Positions 31,092-40,174 of a stretch of 64,000 bases of DNA are shown here, piece after piece. A program made the translations under genes and the position numbers. Positions within the stretch are counted from its first letter, which is position 1; each line of letters begins with the position of its first letter. Where the stretch lies: contig CP073042.1 in assembly GCA_018114805.1 (NCBI GenBank), forward strand, positions 2,666,001 to 2,730,000, in the 5' to 3' direction. The notes below the pieces were generated by a model, which saw nothing but the letters and a program-made list of their open reading frames with translations, made no database searches and had not been told where the DNA came from. The stretch comes from Candidatus Streptomyces philanthi (GTDB lineage Bacteria; Actinomycetota; Actinomycetes; Streptomycetales; Streptomycetaceae).

Positions 31092-32117
31092 TCAGCGGCC
31101 CCGGTGGAGCGGGATGCGCAGCTCCTTGATCCACCGGTCGCGCAGGTAGTCGCGGGCCTTGAGGACGACCTCCTTCTTGCCCACCTGCACGCGCAGCCGG
31201 GTTTTCTCCTTGCCGGACATCGACGTCTCGCCGCCCTTGCCGTCGTCGGTGAACGAGGTCTGGACGGCGCCGGTGTTCACGACCGTGAAGCCCTCCAGGT
31301 TGCCGGTGCCGGGCACGACCTTGCGCACGGCCCAGTCGGACAGGCACAGGCTCCAGTGCGTGTGCGAGGTGAACAGCACCGCGTCCTTGTACTTGCCGAG
31401 AATGCCCAGCAGCCGGTCGGCCTGGAGGTAGTCGCCGCCGTACATCTTGTTGCGGGTGCCGGAGACGCTGTCGGGCAGCACGTGGTGCGAGAAGACCATC
31501 ACCGGCTTGCCCTTGCGCTCCCAGTACCGCAGGCGCGCGTCGAGCCAGGCCAACTGCTCCTCGCTCATCCACACCTCGTCCCACTTCTTGGCGTCGTGGT
31601 ACTTCATGTACTTCTCCGTGCCGAGCATCAGCATCGGCACGCCGTCCACGACGCGCTCGTAATAGACCTTGTCGAGTCCGGTGAAGTCGTAGAAGTTCTG
31701 GAAGAGTTCGCTTTCCTTGGTCCCGTTGGGCCAGGTGTCCTGACAGAGCTTGGACGCGTCGCAGTACTTCGGCACGTAGAACTCGTGGTTGCCGATGGTG
31801 AAGAACGTCTTCTTCGGGTGCGGGTGCGCGTTCAGCGTCTTGCGCACCTCCTGGTACTCGTGCGGGTAACCGCGGTTGGTGATGTCGCCGTTGACGACCA
31901 GGGCGCTGCTCTTGCCGGGCAGCCCCTTCATCTGGTCGAAGGCCCGGCCGAGGTCGGCCGTGTCCCCCTGGACGTCGCTGACGACGTCGAAGGTCACGTC
32001 TCTGTGCCGGTCTCTGGCCTCGTGGCCACCGGGCGCGGCGCCGGCGGGGACGAGGGCCGCGGCGGCGAGGCCGATGGCGGCGGTGAGGACGGCGGCGGAC
32101 ACTACGGTGCGTTTCAC
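31092..32117 (-). CDS. Secreted calcineurin-like metallophosphoesterase
   Basis: 341 residues from GTG 32117, with AGGAG 8 bases upstream. A signal peptide (VVSAAVLTAAIGLAAAALVP) precedes the catalytic domain. Metal-binding motifs appear in order: FDVVSDVQGD, VVNGDITNRG, TIGNHEFYVP, VFSHHVLPDS and FTSHTHWSLC, the complete set for the calcineurin-like fold with a two-metal centre. C-terminal part: FTVVNTGAVQTSF. It probably hydrolyses a phosphoester outside the cell; the substrate is unknown. It stands alone and is intact. Confidence 0.9.
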   Translation of the reverse strand: MKRTVVSAAVLTAAIGLAAAALVPAGAAPGGHEARDRHRDVTFDVVSDVQGDTADLGRAFDQMKGLPGKSSALVVNGDITNRGYPHEYQEVRKTLNAHPHPKKTFFTIGNHEFYVPKYCDASKLCQDTWPNGTKESELFQNFYDFTGLDKVYYERVVDGVPMLMLGTEKYMKYHDAKKWDEVWMSEEQLAWLDARLRYWERKGKPVMVFSHHVLPDSVSGTRNKMYGGDYLQADRLLGILGKYKDAVLFTSHTHWSLCLSDWAVRKVVPGTGNLEGFTVVNTGAVQTSFTDDGKGGETSMSGKEKTRLRVQVGKKEVVLKARDYLRDRWIKELRIPLHRGR

Positions 32118-32409
32118 GGCAGGGCTCCTGTTCGTCGGTACGGGCCGCGCGGCGGACGGGCCGCGCGGGACGGCGGGGGACGGCGGGGGAGGTCGGGCCC
32201 GAGCAGCGAAACAACGCCCGCTGAGCGGGCGCGAACATGGCGCGAAGCGGAGCATGGCCGGAACGTGAATATCACGATCACATTACCGGTCTAGGCCGAG
32301 CCCGCCGTACCCACCGACCGCCGCCTCGCGCCCCGCTGCCGGCTCTTCGGCTGGCGACCCTCGCCGGCTCGCTGGCCGGCGGCCCGGTTGGCCGTCGTAC
32401 GCTGCGGGC

Positions 32410-32745
32410 ATGCTCGTCGCCCGGTCCATCGCCCTGTTCCTGCTCGCCGCCCTGTTGGAGATCGGCGGCGCCTGGCTGGTGTGGCAGGGCGTGCGGAAAC
32501 ACCAGGGGTGGCTGTGGATCGGGGCCGGGGTGATGGCGCTGGGGGCGTACGGCTTCGTCGCGACGCTCCAGCCGGACGCCGAGTTCGGGCGCATCCTGGC
32601 CGCGTACGGCGGGGTCTTCGTCGCGGGCTCGCTCGCCTGGGGCGTGGTGGCCGACGGCTACCGCCCGGACCGGTACGACGTCGTCGGCGCGCTGACCTGC
32701 CTGGTCGGCGTCGGGATCATCATGTACGCGCCGCGCGGCGGCTGA
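32410..32745 (+). CDS. UPF0060 (YnfA) family membrane protein
   Basis: 111 residues with four membrane helices, the usual size for UPF0060. The signature is clear: [36 protein letters not shown] sequence, [20 protein letters not shown] and [23 protein letters not shown] 32410 follows GCTGCGGGC, a weak site. Distant relatives are in the small multidrug resistance superfamily; no substrate is known for YnfA proteins in actinobacteria. Intact. Confidence 0.9.
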   Translation: MLVARSIALFLLAALLEIGGAWLVWQGVRKHQGWLWIGAGVMALGAYGFVATLQPDAEFGRILAAYGGVFVAGSLAWGVVADGYRPDRYDVVGALTCLVGVGIIMYAPRGG

Positions 32746-32812
32746 GCCCAGGCGGCTCCGCACGCCACGGCCGCCGGGGCCGACGGACCGACAGGGCCGC
32801 CACCGCCGCCAC

Positions 32813-32848
32813 GGCCGACAGGGCCGACAGGGCCGACAGGGCCGACAG
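32813..32848. repeat. Four copies of a 9-bp repeat
   Basis: GGCCGACAG repeated four times in tandem in the gap between the UPF0060 and SDR genes, with a partial fifth unit. A looser copy of the same motif occurs about 30 bases earlier. No function is evident. Confidence 0.75.
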
Positions 32849-32913
32849 GGCCGATCAGATGCTCGGCATATCCTGCGTACGGAGATCATGACCGCCGCAT
32901 CCAGGAGGTTTCC

Positions 32914-33711
32914 GTGACCGCACCCACCGCCGTCATCACGGGCGCGAGCAGCGGCATCGGGGCCGCGACCGCGCGCCGGTTGGCCGCAGCCGGCTACCGG
33001 GTCATCCTCACCGCCCGCCGCGCCGACTGGATCGAGGCGCTGGCCGCCGAACTGACAGCGGCCGGGCGACAGGCCGTCGCGTACCCGGTGGACGTCACCG
33101 ACCGCGAGGCCGTGGACGCCTTCGCCGCCACGCTCGACGCCTACCCCTCCGTGGACGTCCTGGTGAACAACATGGGCGGGGCGCTGGGCGCGGACCCGGT
33201 GGCCACGGCCGACCCGGAGGACTGGCGCACCATGTACGAGACCAACGTGCTCGGCACCCTCCACCTCACCCAGGCCCTGCTCCCGGCCCTGACGGCGGCG
33301 GGCCAGCGGGCCGCCGCGGAGTCGGGCGGCTCGGGCGCGGGCACCGTCGTAGTCGTGTCGTCCACGGCCGGGCTCGCGACGTACGAGGGCGGCGGCGGGT
33401 ACGTGGCAGCCAAGCACGGCGCGCACGTCCTGGCCGAGACGCTGCGGCTCGAACTGTGCGGCTCCCCGATCCGGGTCATCGAGGTCGCGCCGGGCATGGT
33501 GAAGACCGAGGAGTTCGCCAGCACGCGCTTCAAGGGCGACCTGGAGAAGGCCGCCGCCGTGTACGCAGGCGTCGCCGAGCCGCTGACCGCGGACGACGTC
33601 GCCGACACCATCGAGTGGGCCGTCACCCGGCCCAGCCACGTCAACATCGACCTGCTCGTCGTCCGCCCGCGCGCCCAGGCGTCCAACTACAAGGTGCACC
33701 GCGAGGTTTGA
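32914..33711 (+). CDS. Short-chain dehydrogenase/reductase
   Basis: 265 residues from GTG 32914, 5 bases after a perfect AGGAGG. Classical SDR features: TGASSGIGAATA (residues 9-20) for NAD(P) binding, DVLVNNMGGA (81-90), catalytic Ser near 149-150 in VVVVSSTAG, and Tyr163 and Lys167 in YVAAKHG. Arg35/Arg36 after the second strand (LTARRADW) suggest NADP preference. PGMVKTEEFASTRF lies where YdfG/serine-dehydrogenase-like members bind substrate; the substrate cannot be told from sequence. Intact; converges on the aldo-keto reductase with a strong terminator between. Confidence 0.9.
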   Translation: MTAPTAVITGASSGIGAATARRLAAAGYRVILTARRADWIEALAAELTAAGRQAVAYPVDVTDREAVDAFAATLDAYPSVDVLVNNMGGALGADPVATADPEDWRTMYETNVLGTLHLTQALLPALTAAGQRAAAESGGSGAGTVVVVSSTAGLATYEGGGGYVAAKHGAHVLAETLRLELCGSPIRVIEVAPGMVKTEEFASTRFKGDLEKAAAVYAGVAEPLTADDVADTIEWAVTRPSHVNIDLLVVRPRAQASNYKVHREV

Positions 33712-33791
33712 CCGCCGCCCAGCCAGCGGCGTGCCGGCCCCCCGCCGCGCCCGCTGGGCGCGCAGACGGGGGCCGGGGGGCGCGTTCGGGT

Positions 33792-33822
33792 CCGCGGCGC
33801 CCGGTGCGGGCGGGCGCCGCGG
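33792..33822. terminator. Bidirectional terminator between SDR and AKR genes
   Basis: Perfect 12-base stem, CCGCGGCGCCCG (33792-33803) with CGGGCGCCGCGG (33811-33822), loop of 7 bases, centred between two converging stops. Confidence 0.8.
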
Positions 33823-33839
33823 GCCTGCTCCGGGCGGGC

Positions 33840-34706
33840 CTAGACGGCCCGGGACAGGGCGTCGAACTCGGCGTCGGAGAGTTCGATGGTGGCGGCGCGC
33901 ACGTTCTCGTCCAGGTGGGCCACGGACGAGGTGCACGGGATCGGCAGCATCGCCGGCGAGCGCTTGAGCAGCCAGACCAGGGCGAGTTGCGACGGGCTCA
34001 CGCCGCGCTGCTCGGCCAGCGTGGCCAGCGGGCCGTCGTCCTGCGCCAGCTGTCCGGTGGCCAGCGGATACCACGGGATGAAGCCGATGCCGTGCTCGGT
34101 GGCGTAGTCGAGCAGCGGCTCGGCAGTGCGGTTGGCCAGGTTGAACAGGTTCTGCACGGAGACGATCGGTGCCACCTTCGCGGCCTCCTCGACGTCCGCG
34201 ATGGACACCTCGGAGAGCCCGATGTGCCGGATCTTCCCCTCCTCCCGCAGCTCCTTCAACGCCCCCACCTGGTCCGCAAGGGGCACCTTGGGGTCGATGC
34301 GGTGCAACTGGAGCAGGTCGATCCGGTCCACCCCGAGGAAGCGCAGGCTCAACTCGACCTGCTGGCGCAGGTACTCGGGCAGGCTGACCGGGACCCACTG
34401 GTCGGGCCCGGTGCGGGTGAGGCCAGCCTTGGTCGCGATGACCAGGCCGTCCGGGTACGGGTGCAGGGCGCGCTTGATGAGCGGTTCGGCGACCGCGGGG
34501 CCGTAGGAGTCGGCCGTGTCGATGAAGTCCACGCCGAGCTCCACCGCCCGGCGCAGCACCCGTACGGCCTCGTCCGGGTCCTTCGGGTCGCCCCAGACAC
34601 CCGGTCCTGTCAGTTGCATCGAGCCGAAGCCGAGGCGGGTGACCGGGAGGTCAGTGCCCAGGGTGTATTCGCTGGCCGCCAGGGCGGGTCGCTGGTCCGA
34701 GGTCAC
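33840..34706 (-). CDS. Aldo/keto reductase
   Basis: 288 residues from GTG 34706, with AAGGAG 8 bases upstream. TIM-barrel NADPH-dependent oxidoreductase. The catalytic tetrad is present: Asp and Tyr in DFIDTADSYGP, Lys in LVIATKAGL, His in DLLQLHRIDP. Other family motifs are TRLGFGSMQLTGPGVWGDP, KIRHIGLSEVSIADVEEA and AMLPIPCTSSVAHLDENVRA (cofactor site). The pattern resembles the YajO/pyridoxal-reductase-like group. Intact and apparently monocistronic. Confidence 0.9.
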   Translation of the reverse strand: MTSDQRPALAASEYTLGTDLPVTRLGFGSMQLTGPGVWGDPKDPDEAVRVLRRAVELGVDFIDTADSYGPAVAEPLIKRALHPYPDGLVIATKAGLTRTGPDQWVPVSLPEYLRQQVELSLRFLGVDRIDLLQLHRIDPKVPLADQVGALKELREEGKIRHIGLSEVSIADVEEAAKVAPIVSVQNLFNLANRTAEPLLDYATEHGIGFIPWYPLATGQLAQDDGPLATLAEQRGVSPSQLALVWLLKRSPAMLPIPCTSSVAHLDENVRAATIELSDAEFDALSRAV

Positions 34707-34926
34707 AGTGCGTCTCCTTCGCTCGTCCGTCCATGGCTGGCGGACTCCGTTCGTCGCTTGCCGCGTCCGCACGTGGGTGCACGCCGGACGCGTACGGGCT
34801 TCGACGGTTACCAACCGCTGATCGACGAGGTGAATTCCGTGACCGTACGCCCCATCTCGCGCGAGCCACCCTGGCCACCCGGCGCCGCCGCTCAGCCGCC
34901 CGGCCCCGCACGCCCGGCGGCGTCGC

Positions 34927-35828
34927 TCAGCCGGGGCGCCCCAACAGCTCCGCCAGGCGGGAGAGTTCGTCGCCGCCGTGGCCCAGGCCGATGGCGCGGC
35001 GGGTCAGGCCCTCCGCCGCGCGCATGAGGCTCGCGTCGATGCCATGCGCCTCGGAGGCGTGGACGATGTGGGCCATCGTCGAGGCCGCCGACGTGAGCGG
35101 GTTGACCTTGGCGACGTAGGTGCCGTTGTCCGCCCCGACCGCGGCGTCGTCGAAGGTCGGCGGCAGGATGGCTCCGATGCCCTTGGCGAACGGCGCCAGT
35201 TCCTGGCCGCTGATGCCCTCGGCCCGGGCGAGGGCCAGGGGGCGTGCATGTAGCCGGTCATCGCGGTCCACCAGATGTCCAGCAGCGCGATGTCGTACGT
35301 GGCCGCCCGGCCGATGTCCTCGCCGAGGTGGCTGTGGGTGCCGCCCAGCGCGTCCAGGACCGGCTTGTGCGCGCCGTACAGCTCCTGCGGGGCCGCTGTG
35401 CAGGAACACGGCGTCCGGCGTGCCGATGGTGGGGGCCGGCGTCATGATCGCGCCTTCGAGGTAGTGGACGCCGTGCTCGGCCGCCCACGCCGCGGCCTCC
35501 CGGGCCAGGTCGGGGACGTCGGCCGAGAGGTTGATCAGGGTGCGGCCCCTGAGCGCGGCCGTGACCTCGGGGCGGCGCAGCACGGAGTCCGCGGCGTCGT
35601 AGTTGACCACGCACATGACGACCAACTGGCTTGCCGCGAACGCCTCTTCGGCGGATCCGGCGCCGACCGCGCCGCGTGCGACCAGTTCCTGGTCCCGGCC
35701 CGGCGTGCGGTTCCAGACCGTCGTGGTCACCCCGGCCGCCAGGAAGGCAGCGGCCAGAGCCCGCCCCATCGGGCCGAGACCCAGCACCGTGACGGCAGAC
35801 TGGGGGTGGAGGAGGTGTGTGCGGACAT
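34927..35828 (-). pseudogene. Imine-reductase-like NAD(P)-dependent oxidoreductase, three indels
   Basis: ATG 35828 follows GGGAG at a good distance, but its frame (MSAHTSSTPS) must change within 30 bases to reach AVTVLGLGPMGRALAAAFLA, the NADP-binding fold. The family pattern continues with TTVWNRTPGR, VVMCVVNYDAADSVL and LEGAIMTPAPTIGTPDAVFL. Near 35392 the frame changes again to ELYGAHKPVLDALGGTHSHL and IALLDIWWTAMTGYMHA, then near 35250 returns to LALARAEGISGQEL, ending GLGHGGDELSRLAELL. About 300 codons. The divergent HxlR regulator starts only 32 bases away and presumably controlled it. Confidence 0.8.
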
Positions 35829-35860
35829 GCTTCAGCTCCCGTTCAGGATGAGAGATCTCG

Positions 35861-36244
35861 ATGAGGAAGGTGGTGGCGATGGCACGCAAGCGGGCGCAGG
35901 ACCCGAACGTGTGCGGGGTGACCGCCGCGATCGCGTTGATCGAAGGCAAGTGGAAGACGGCCCTGCTGTGGGCACTCGAAACCGGTCCGCGCCGACCGGG
36001 CGAGTTGCGTCGGAAGCTACCGGGGCTGTCCGAGAAGGTGCTGACTCAGGCGCTACGCGAGATGGAGACCGATGGCCTCGTCCACCGCGAGGTGCACGAT
36101 GTCCTGCCGCTCAAGACAGTGTACTCCCTGACGGAGTTCGGCAGGGACCTCTCGAAGGCCCTGGCTCCGGTCTCGGACTGGGGCCACCGCCGGCTGGACA
36201 TCCTCGCCGCGCAACAGTCCGCTGACGAACACGCGATCTCCTGA
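35861..36244 (+). CDS. HxlR-family transcriptional regulator
   Basis: 127 residues from ATG 35861; ATG 35879 (MARKRAQDPNVCGVT) is an equally plausible start giving 121 residues. HxlR pattern: CGVTAAIALIEGKWKTALLW, winged helix RRPGELRRKLPGLSEKVLTQ and REMETDGLVHREVHDVLP, then TVYSLTEFGRDLSKAL. The single N-terminal Cys is where several HxlR proteins sense electrophiles. The palindrome GAGATCTC (35852-35859) lies right at the start codon, between it and the divergent reductase, and could be an operator. Intact. Confidence 0.9.
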   Translation: MRKVVAMARKRAQDPNVCGVTAAIALIEGKWKTALLWALETGPRRPGELRRKLPGLSEKVLTQALREMETDGLVHREVHDVLPLKTVYSLTEFGRDLSKALAPVSDWGHRRLDILAAQQSADEHAIS

Positions 36245-36280
36245 CCCATCAACTCATCGCACCTTCTCGCCTCCGTGGCA

Positions 36281-36300
36281 ACGGCCGGCCTCACGGCCGT
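36281..36300. terminator. Short hairpin after the HxlR gene
   Basis: ACGGCCG and CGGCCGT with a 6-base loop, 37 bases past the HxlR stop. The rest of the gap to 36594 shows only a simple repeat and no gene. Confidence 0.45.
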
Positions 36301-36531
36301 ACGACCGCCCGGCTCCGACCGTCCGGCCGTGCCACCAGGTTCCCCCGTACGGCGCCCGCCGCCTAGTACCCACAAAAGGTGGCTACTGCCGCTCGCCGAT
36401 CCCCGGCCCCCGGGCCGCCCCATCGGCGCCCCCGCTCGACACGGCCCGGCCGCCGCCCGGCCCCGCAGAGCGTTCCGCCCCCGCTGGGCTGGGCCCGGCG
36501 GGGGCGGAACGAGCCGAAGACGTCCCGTGTA

Positions 36532-36564
36532 CGGGAACGGGAACGGGAGCGGGAGCGGGAGCGG
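36532..36564. repeat. Hexanucleotide tandem repeat
   Basis: Five units of CGGGAA or CGGGAG, just beyond the stop of the minus-strand acetyltransferase-like gene. Simple-sequence repeat with no visible function. Confidence 0.75.
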
Positions 36565-36594
36565 CCCGGGGTGGGGGCGGGTCCGCCGGACGTC

Positions 36595-37236
36595 TCACCC
36601 CGGCCGCCCGGGACTGAGGATGACCTCGCTGCCGATCGGGGTGAACCCCACGGCGAGGAACGCCCGGAGGGAGCGCGCGTTACCCGGGGAGACGGCGGCG
36701 AACACCGGCTCGCCGGCGGGGACCAAGGTGAGCGCCGCGCGCAGGAGAGAGCGCCCCGCTCCCGCGCTGGCGCCGTCCGGGCTGTCGAGTTCGACGCTCA
36801 GCTCGCGGCGGCCGGCCAGCCCGCGCGCCAACGTGACGAGGCCGCGTCCGTCGCCGTGGACGCCGACGTCGGTACGGAGTTCCCTGGCGTAGCGGACGCG
36901 CGGGTGGTCGTCGGCGTCCAGGCGTGGGGGCAGCCGGGGCGGGCCGGGGAGCCCGCGCGCGACGAGTACGGCGTCCGTGTCGCCGACCCACCCCTTCGGG
37001 CCGGCCAGGTGGCGCAGGAAGTCGGGCGCCATGGAGCCGCCGTAGCCGTCGGGCCCCTGGGCGTGGACCTCGGCGGCGGGCAGGGCGGTGGCGACGACGG
37101 CGTGCGCGGTGAAGGCGACCGAGCACTCCAGCCCGTGCGCCAGCGGCGGCAGGACCGTCACCTGCCCGTCCGCTGGAGGGAAGCGCCCGTCGGCGGCGTC
37201 GAGGAAGTACGTCAGCAGGGGGTGCGGCCCGTTCAT
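36595..37236 (-). CDS. GNAT-like acetyltransferase
   Basis: 213 residues from ATG 37236. The C-terminal part has the GNAT acetyl-CoA site: GASAGAGRSLLRAALTLVP followed by EPVFAAVSPGNARSLRAFLA and VGFTPIGSEVIL. The N-terminal half (LTYFLDAADGRFPPADGQV, VLPPLAHGLECSVAFTAHA) is typical of two-part Streptomyces proteins with a degenerate first domain. The substrate cannot be predicted. Intact; no operon partner. Confidence 0.75.
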   Translation of the reverse strand: MNGPHPLLTYFLDAADGRFPPADGQVTVLPPLAHGLECSVAFTAHAVVATALPAAEVHAQGPDGYGGSMAPDFLRHLAGPKGWVGDTDAVLVARGLPGPPRLPPRLDADDHPRVRYARELRTDVGVHGDGRGLVTLARGLAGRRELSVELDSPDGASAGAGRSLLRAALTLVPAGEPVFAAVSPGNARSLRAFLAVGFTPIGSEVILSPGRPG

Positions 37237-37388
37237 GCGGCCACATCATGCACGGCGCGTGACGCTCACCACCGACGGGGGCCGGGCGCCGAGGCCGGCG
37301 ACCGGGAGGCCCGGCGCCCCGACGCCCGGGACCGCGCCCCCCGGCACGCCGCCACGGGCGGAAACGCGAACGTTCGGGCCGCCGGCCG

Positions 37389-38583
37389 TCATCCCTTCAC
37401 GCAGACGACCTGCTTCAGCTTGGCCACCACCTCGACCAGGTCCCGCTGCTGGTCGATGACCTTCTCGATCGGCTTGTACGCGCCCGGGATCTCGTCCACA
37501 ACACCGGAGTCCTTCCGGCACTCCACGCCGCGCGTCTGCTCCTCCAGGTCCCGCGTCGAGAAGCGCCTCTTCGCGGCGTTGCGGCTCATCTTCCGGCCCG
37601 CGCCGTGCGAGGCCGAGTTGAAGGACGCGGCGTTGCCGAGGCCCTTCACGATGTAGGAGCCGGTGCCCATCGAGCCCGGGATGATGCCGTACTCGCCCGC
37701 GCCGGCCCGGATCGCGCCCTTGCGGGTGACCAGCAGGTCCATGCCATCGTAGCGCTCTTCGCTGACGTAGTTGTGGTGGGAGGAGATGACGTCGTCGAAG
37801 GTGACCCTGGCTGTGCGGAACTCGCGCCGCAGCACCTCCTGGAGCAGCGCCATCATGATCGACCGGTTGCGCTTGGCGTACTCCTGCGCCCAGAACAGGT
37901 CGTTGCGGTACGCCGCCATCTGCGGGGTGTCCGAGACGAAGACGGCCAGGTAACGGTCGACCAGCCCCTGGTTGTGCGGCAGCTTCTGGGCCTCGCCGAT
38001 GTGGTGCTAGGCGAGTTCCTTGCCGATGTTGCGGGAGCCCGAGTGCAGCATCAGCCACACCGCGCCCTCGCCGTCCACGCAGACCTCCACGAAGTGGTTG
38101 CCGCCGCCGAGCGTCCCCATCTGCTTGGTCGCCCGGTCCTGACGGAACTTCACCGCGTCGGCCACGTCGTCGAACCGGGACCAGAAGTCGTCCCAGCCCG
38201 CCGTCGGCAGCCCGTACAGCTTCCCCGGCTCCACCGGCGCGTCGTGCATGCCCCGGCCCACCGGGATGGCCTGCTCGATCTTGGAGCGCAGCCGTGACAG
38301 GTCGTCCGGCAGGTCGCGGTCGGTCAGCGACGTCCTGACGGTGCTCATGCCGCAGCCGATGTCCACCCCGACCGCCGCCGGGCACACCGCGCCCCGCATG
38401 GCGATGACGGAGCCGACCGTGGCCCCCTTGCCGTAGTGCACGTCGGGCATGACGGCCAAGGCCCTTGATCCACGGGAGCGTCGCGACGTTGCGAAGCTGC
38501 TGCATCGCGACGCCCTCCACGGTGGCCGGGTCAGCCCACATGCGGATCGGCACGTGGGCGCCCGGTACCTCTGTTTACGTCAC
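37389..38583 (-). pseudogene. rtcB: RtcB RNA ligase, three disabling lesions
   Basis: RtcB joins RNA 2',3'-cyclic phosphate or 3'-phosphate ends to 5'-OH ends with GTP and Mn. The homologous sequence is nearly complete (398 codons): PIRMWADPATVEGVA, MPDVHYGKGATVGSVIAM, VGVDIGCGMST with the metal Cys, GGGNHFVEVCVD, LHSGSRNIGKELA, SSHHNYVSEERYDGM, IPGSMGTGSYIVKGLG, NSASHGAGRKMSR with the guanylylated-His region, and VVDEIPGAYKPIEKVIDQQ. Lesions: TAA at codon 3 (38575-38577, where Tyr is usual after VT), a frame change near 38455 between LPWIKG and LAVMPDV, and TAG at 38007-38009 in place of Glu (GKELA-stop-HHIGEAQ). Initiation at ATG 38553 would bypass only the first. Confidence 0.9.
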
Positions 38584-38757
38584 GAAATATTCCATTCCCC
38601 TGCGAAAGACAGAAAAAAGACAGAAAAGTCAAAAGCCGGACCTGGCGCCACATTCATGGCCGCGAACCGGCGAACGCGCTAGCGGTTGAGGTAAACATTG
38701 TTTCCATCGGCCGCCCTGGCGCGGCAACCAGTTTTCCGGGGAAGGGAGCCGCGGACA

Positions 38758-40064
38758 GTGCAGCGAAGGCCGTACGTTCCAGGCACCGCGCTGACCGCCG
38801 CCGTGCTCGTCACACGGGGCTCGCCGGATGCAGCGGCGAGACCAGCGCCCGAGGCGCCGACGACGGCAAGACCGGGGGTTACAGCTCAACGGCCGACGTC
38901 CGGCCGGGTAAGTTCCGCACCCTTCCCGAGCCCTGCGGCACGGTCGGCGGGGACAGCCTGCGCTCCCTGCTGCCCGGTCTTGAGGACCAGGACGAGGCGA
39001 TCCAGAAGACGGTTTTCGAGGGCCAGCCGGCCGTCATGTACGACACCGACCGGCGCGTCGGCTGCCGCTGGAAGCTGACGACACCGGAGGGCTCCCGGCA
39101 CCTGACGCTGGACTTCGAGCGCATCGTCTCCTACGACCCGCAGGAGGGCGACGACGACCGCGCCGCCGCGTACGCGAAGAAGGCGGCGTCGGCGAAGATC
39201 CCGCTGGAGACAGCGAGCCCGAGCCCCGGCCAGAGCAGCCCCGGCGGGACGGGCACCGAGACGCCGGCGCCCGGAGCGTCCGAGCCCGGCGGGACAGGCA
39301 GCGCGTCGCCGCGCGGCGACGACCAGGGCGAGGGCGAAGAAGGAGACGGGGAAGCCGAGGGGCCGGAGATCGTGCGGGGGTCGGGCGACGCCCCGGACGG
39401 CGACCCCCGCACGGACCCGGAGCGCACGGCGGACGTGGCCTCCTGGCGCCTGGCCTCCACGGTCGACGGCGGTGACGGCGACGGTGTTGGTGGGGACGGC
39501 GTTGGTGACGGTGCCGTCCGCGCCGGGCTCGCCCGCGCCCAGGGCGCCGGTGCCGCCGGCACGGCGGAGCTGCGGGCCGACCGGGTGCGCGAGGGCGCCG
39601 TCGTGGCCCCCGCGGCGGACACCGAACCGACCGAGAAGCCCGCCGCAGGCTCCGACCAGGACGCCGCCGACCCGCCCACGCCCCCCGGCCAGACGCCCGC
39701 CACCCCCTCCGCCCCCGGCGCCGGCTCGACTCCGGGCGGCGGCGATGAGCGGGGCGACGGTGGCGAGTCGGGCGACGAACAGGGTGACGGGCAGGGCGAC
39801 GAGGGTGAGGAGGGGGACGCGGGCGAGGACGTGGTCGACCTGTCCCGGCGGCAACTCGACGGGATCGGCGACGAGGCGTTCCTGAACGACGAGTTCAGCA
39901 CCGGCGACTCCGGCGTCCACCGCGACATCACGATCGTCTTCCGATCCTCGAACGTCATCGTCACGCTCGAGTACGACCAGTGGTCCACCGACCCACGGCA
40001 CGTACCCAGCAGCGCCGAGCTCCAGGACCTGGCCCGCAAGCTCCCCGGGCACTTCGGCGACTAG
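38758..40064 (+). pseudogene. Putative lipoprotein, frameshift in the signal peptide
   Basis: GTG 38758 starts RRPYVPGTALTAAVLVT; at about 38818 the frame must change to reach the lipobox GLAGCSGETSARG. After that the frame is open to TAG 40062-40064. The N-terminal domain (FRTLPEPCGTVGGDSLRSLL, AVMYDTDRRVGCRWKLT) carries two Cys. A long acidic Gly/Glu/Asp/Pro linker of about 180 residues follows, then IGDEAFLNDEFSTGD and NVIVTLEYDQWS. It is similar in plan to the next gene and may be a diverged DUF3558-type paralogue. The gap before it (38584-38757) is unusually AT-rich and probably holds its promoter. Confidence 0.7.
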
Positions 40065-40174
40065 CCCGGCGAGTACCGTCACGGTTCAGCCGACCGGACA
40101 CCGCGACCGCGTACCGTGCCGAACGAGTCACGCGGCGGGACGGCCGCCCACCGACAGAGAATGAGGGAAGGACC

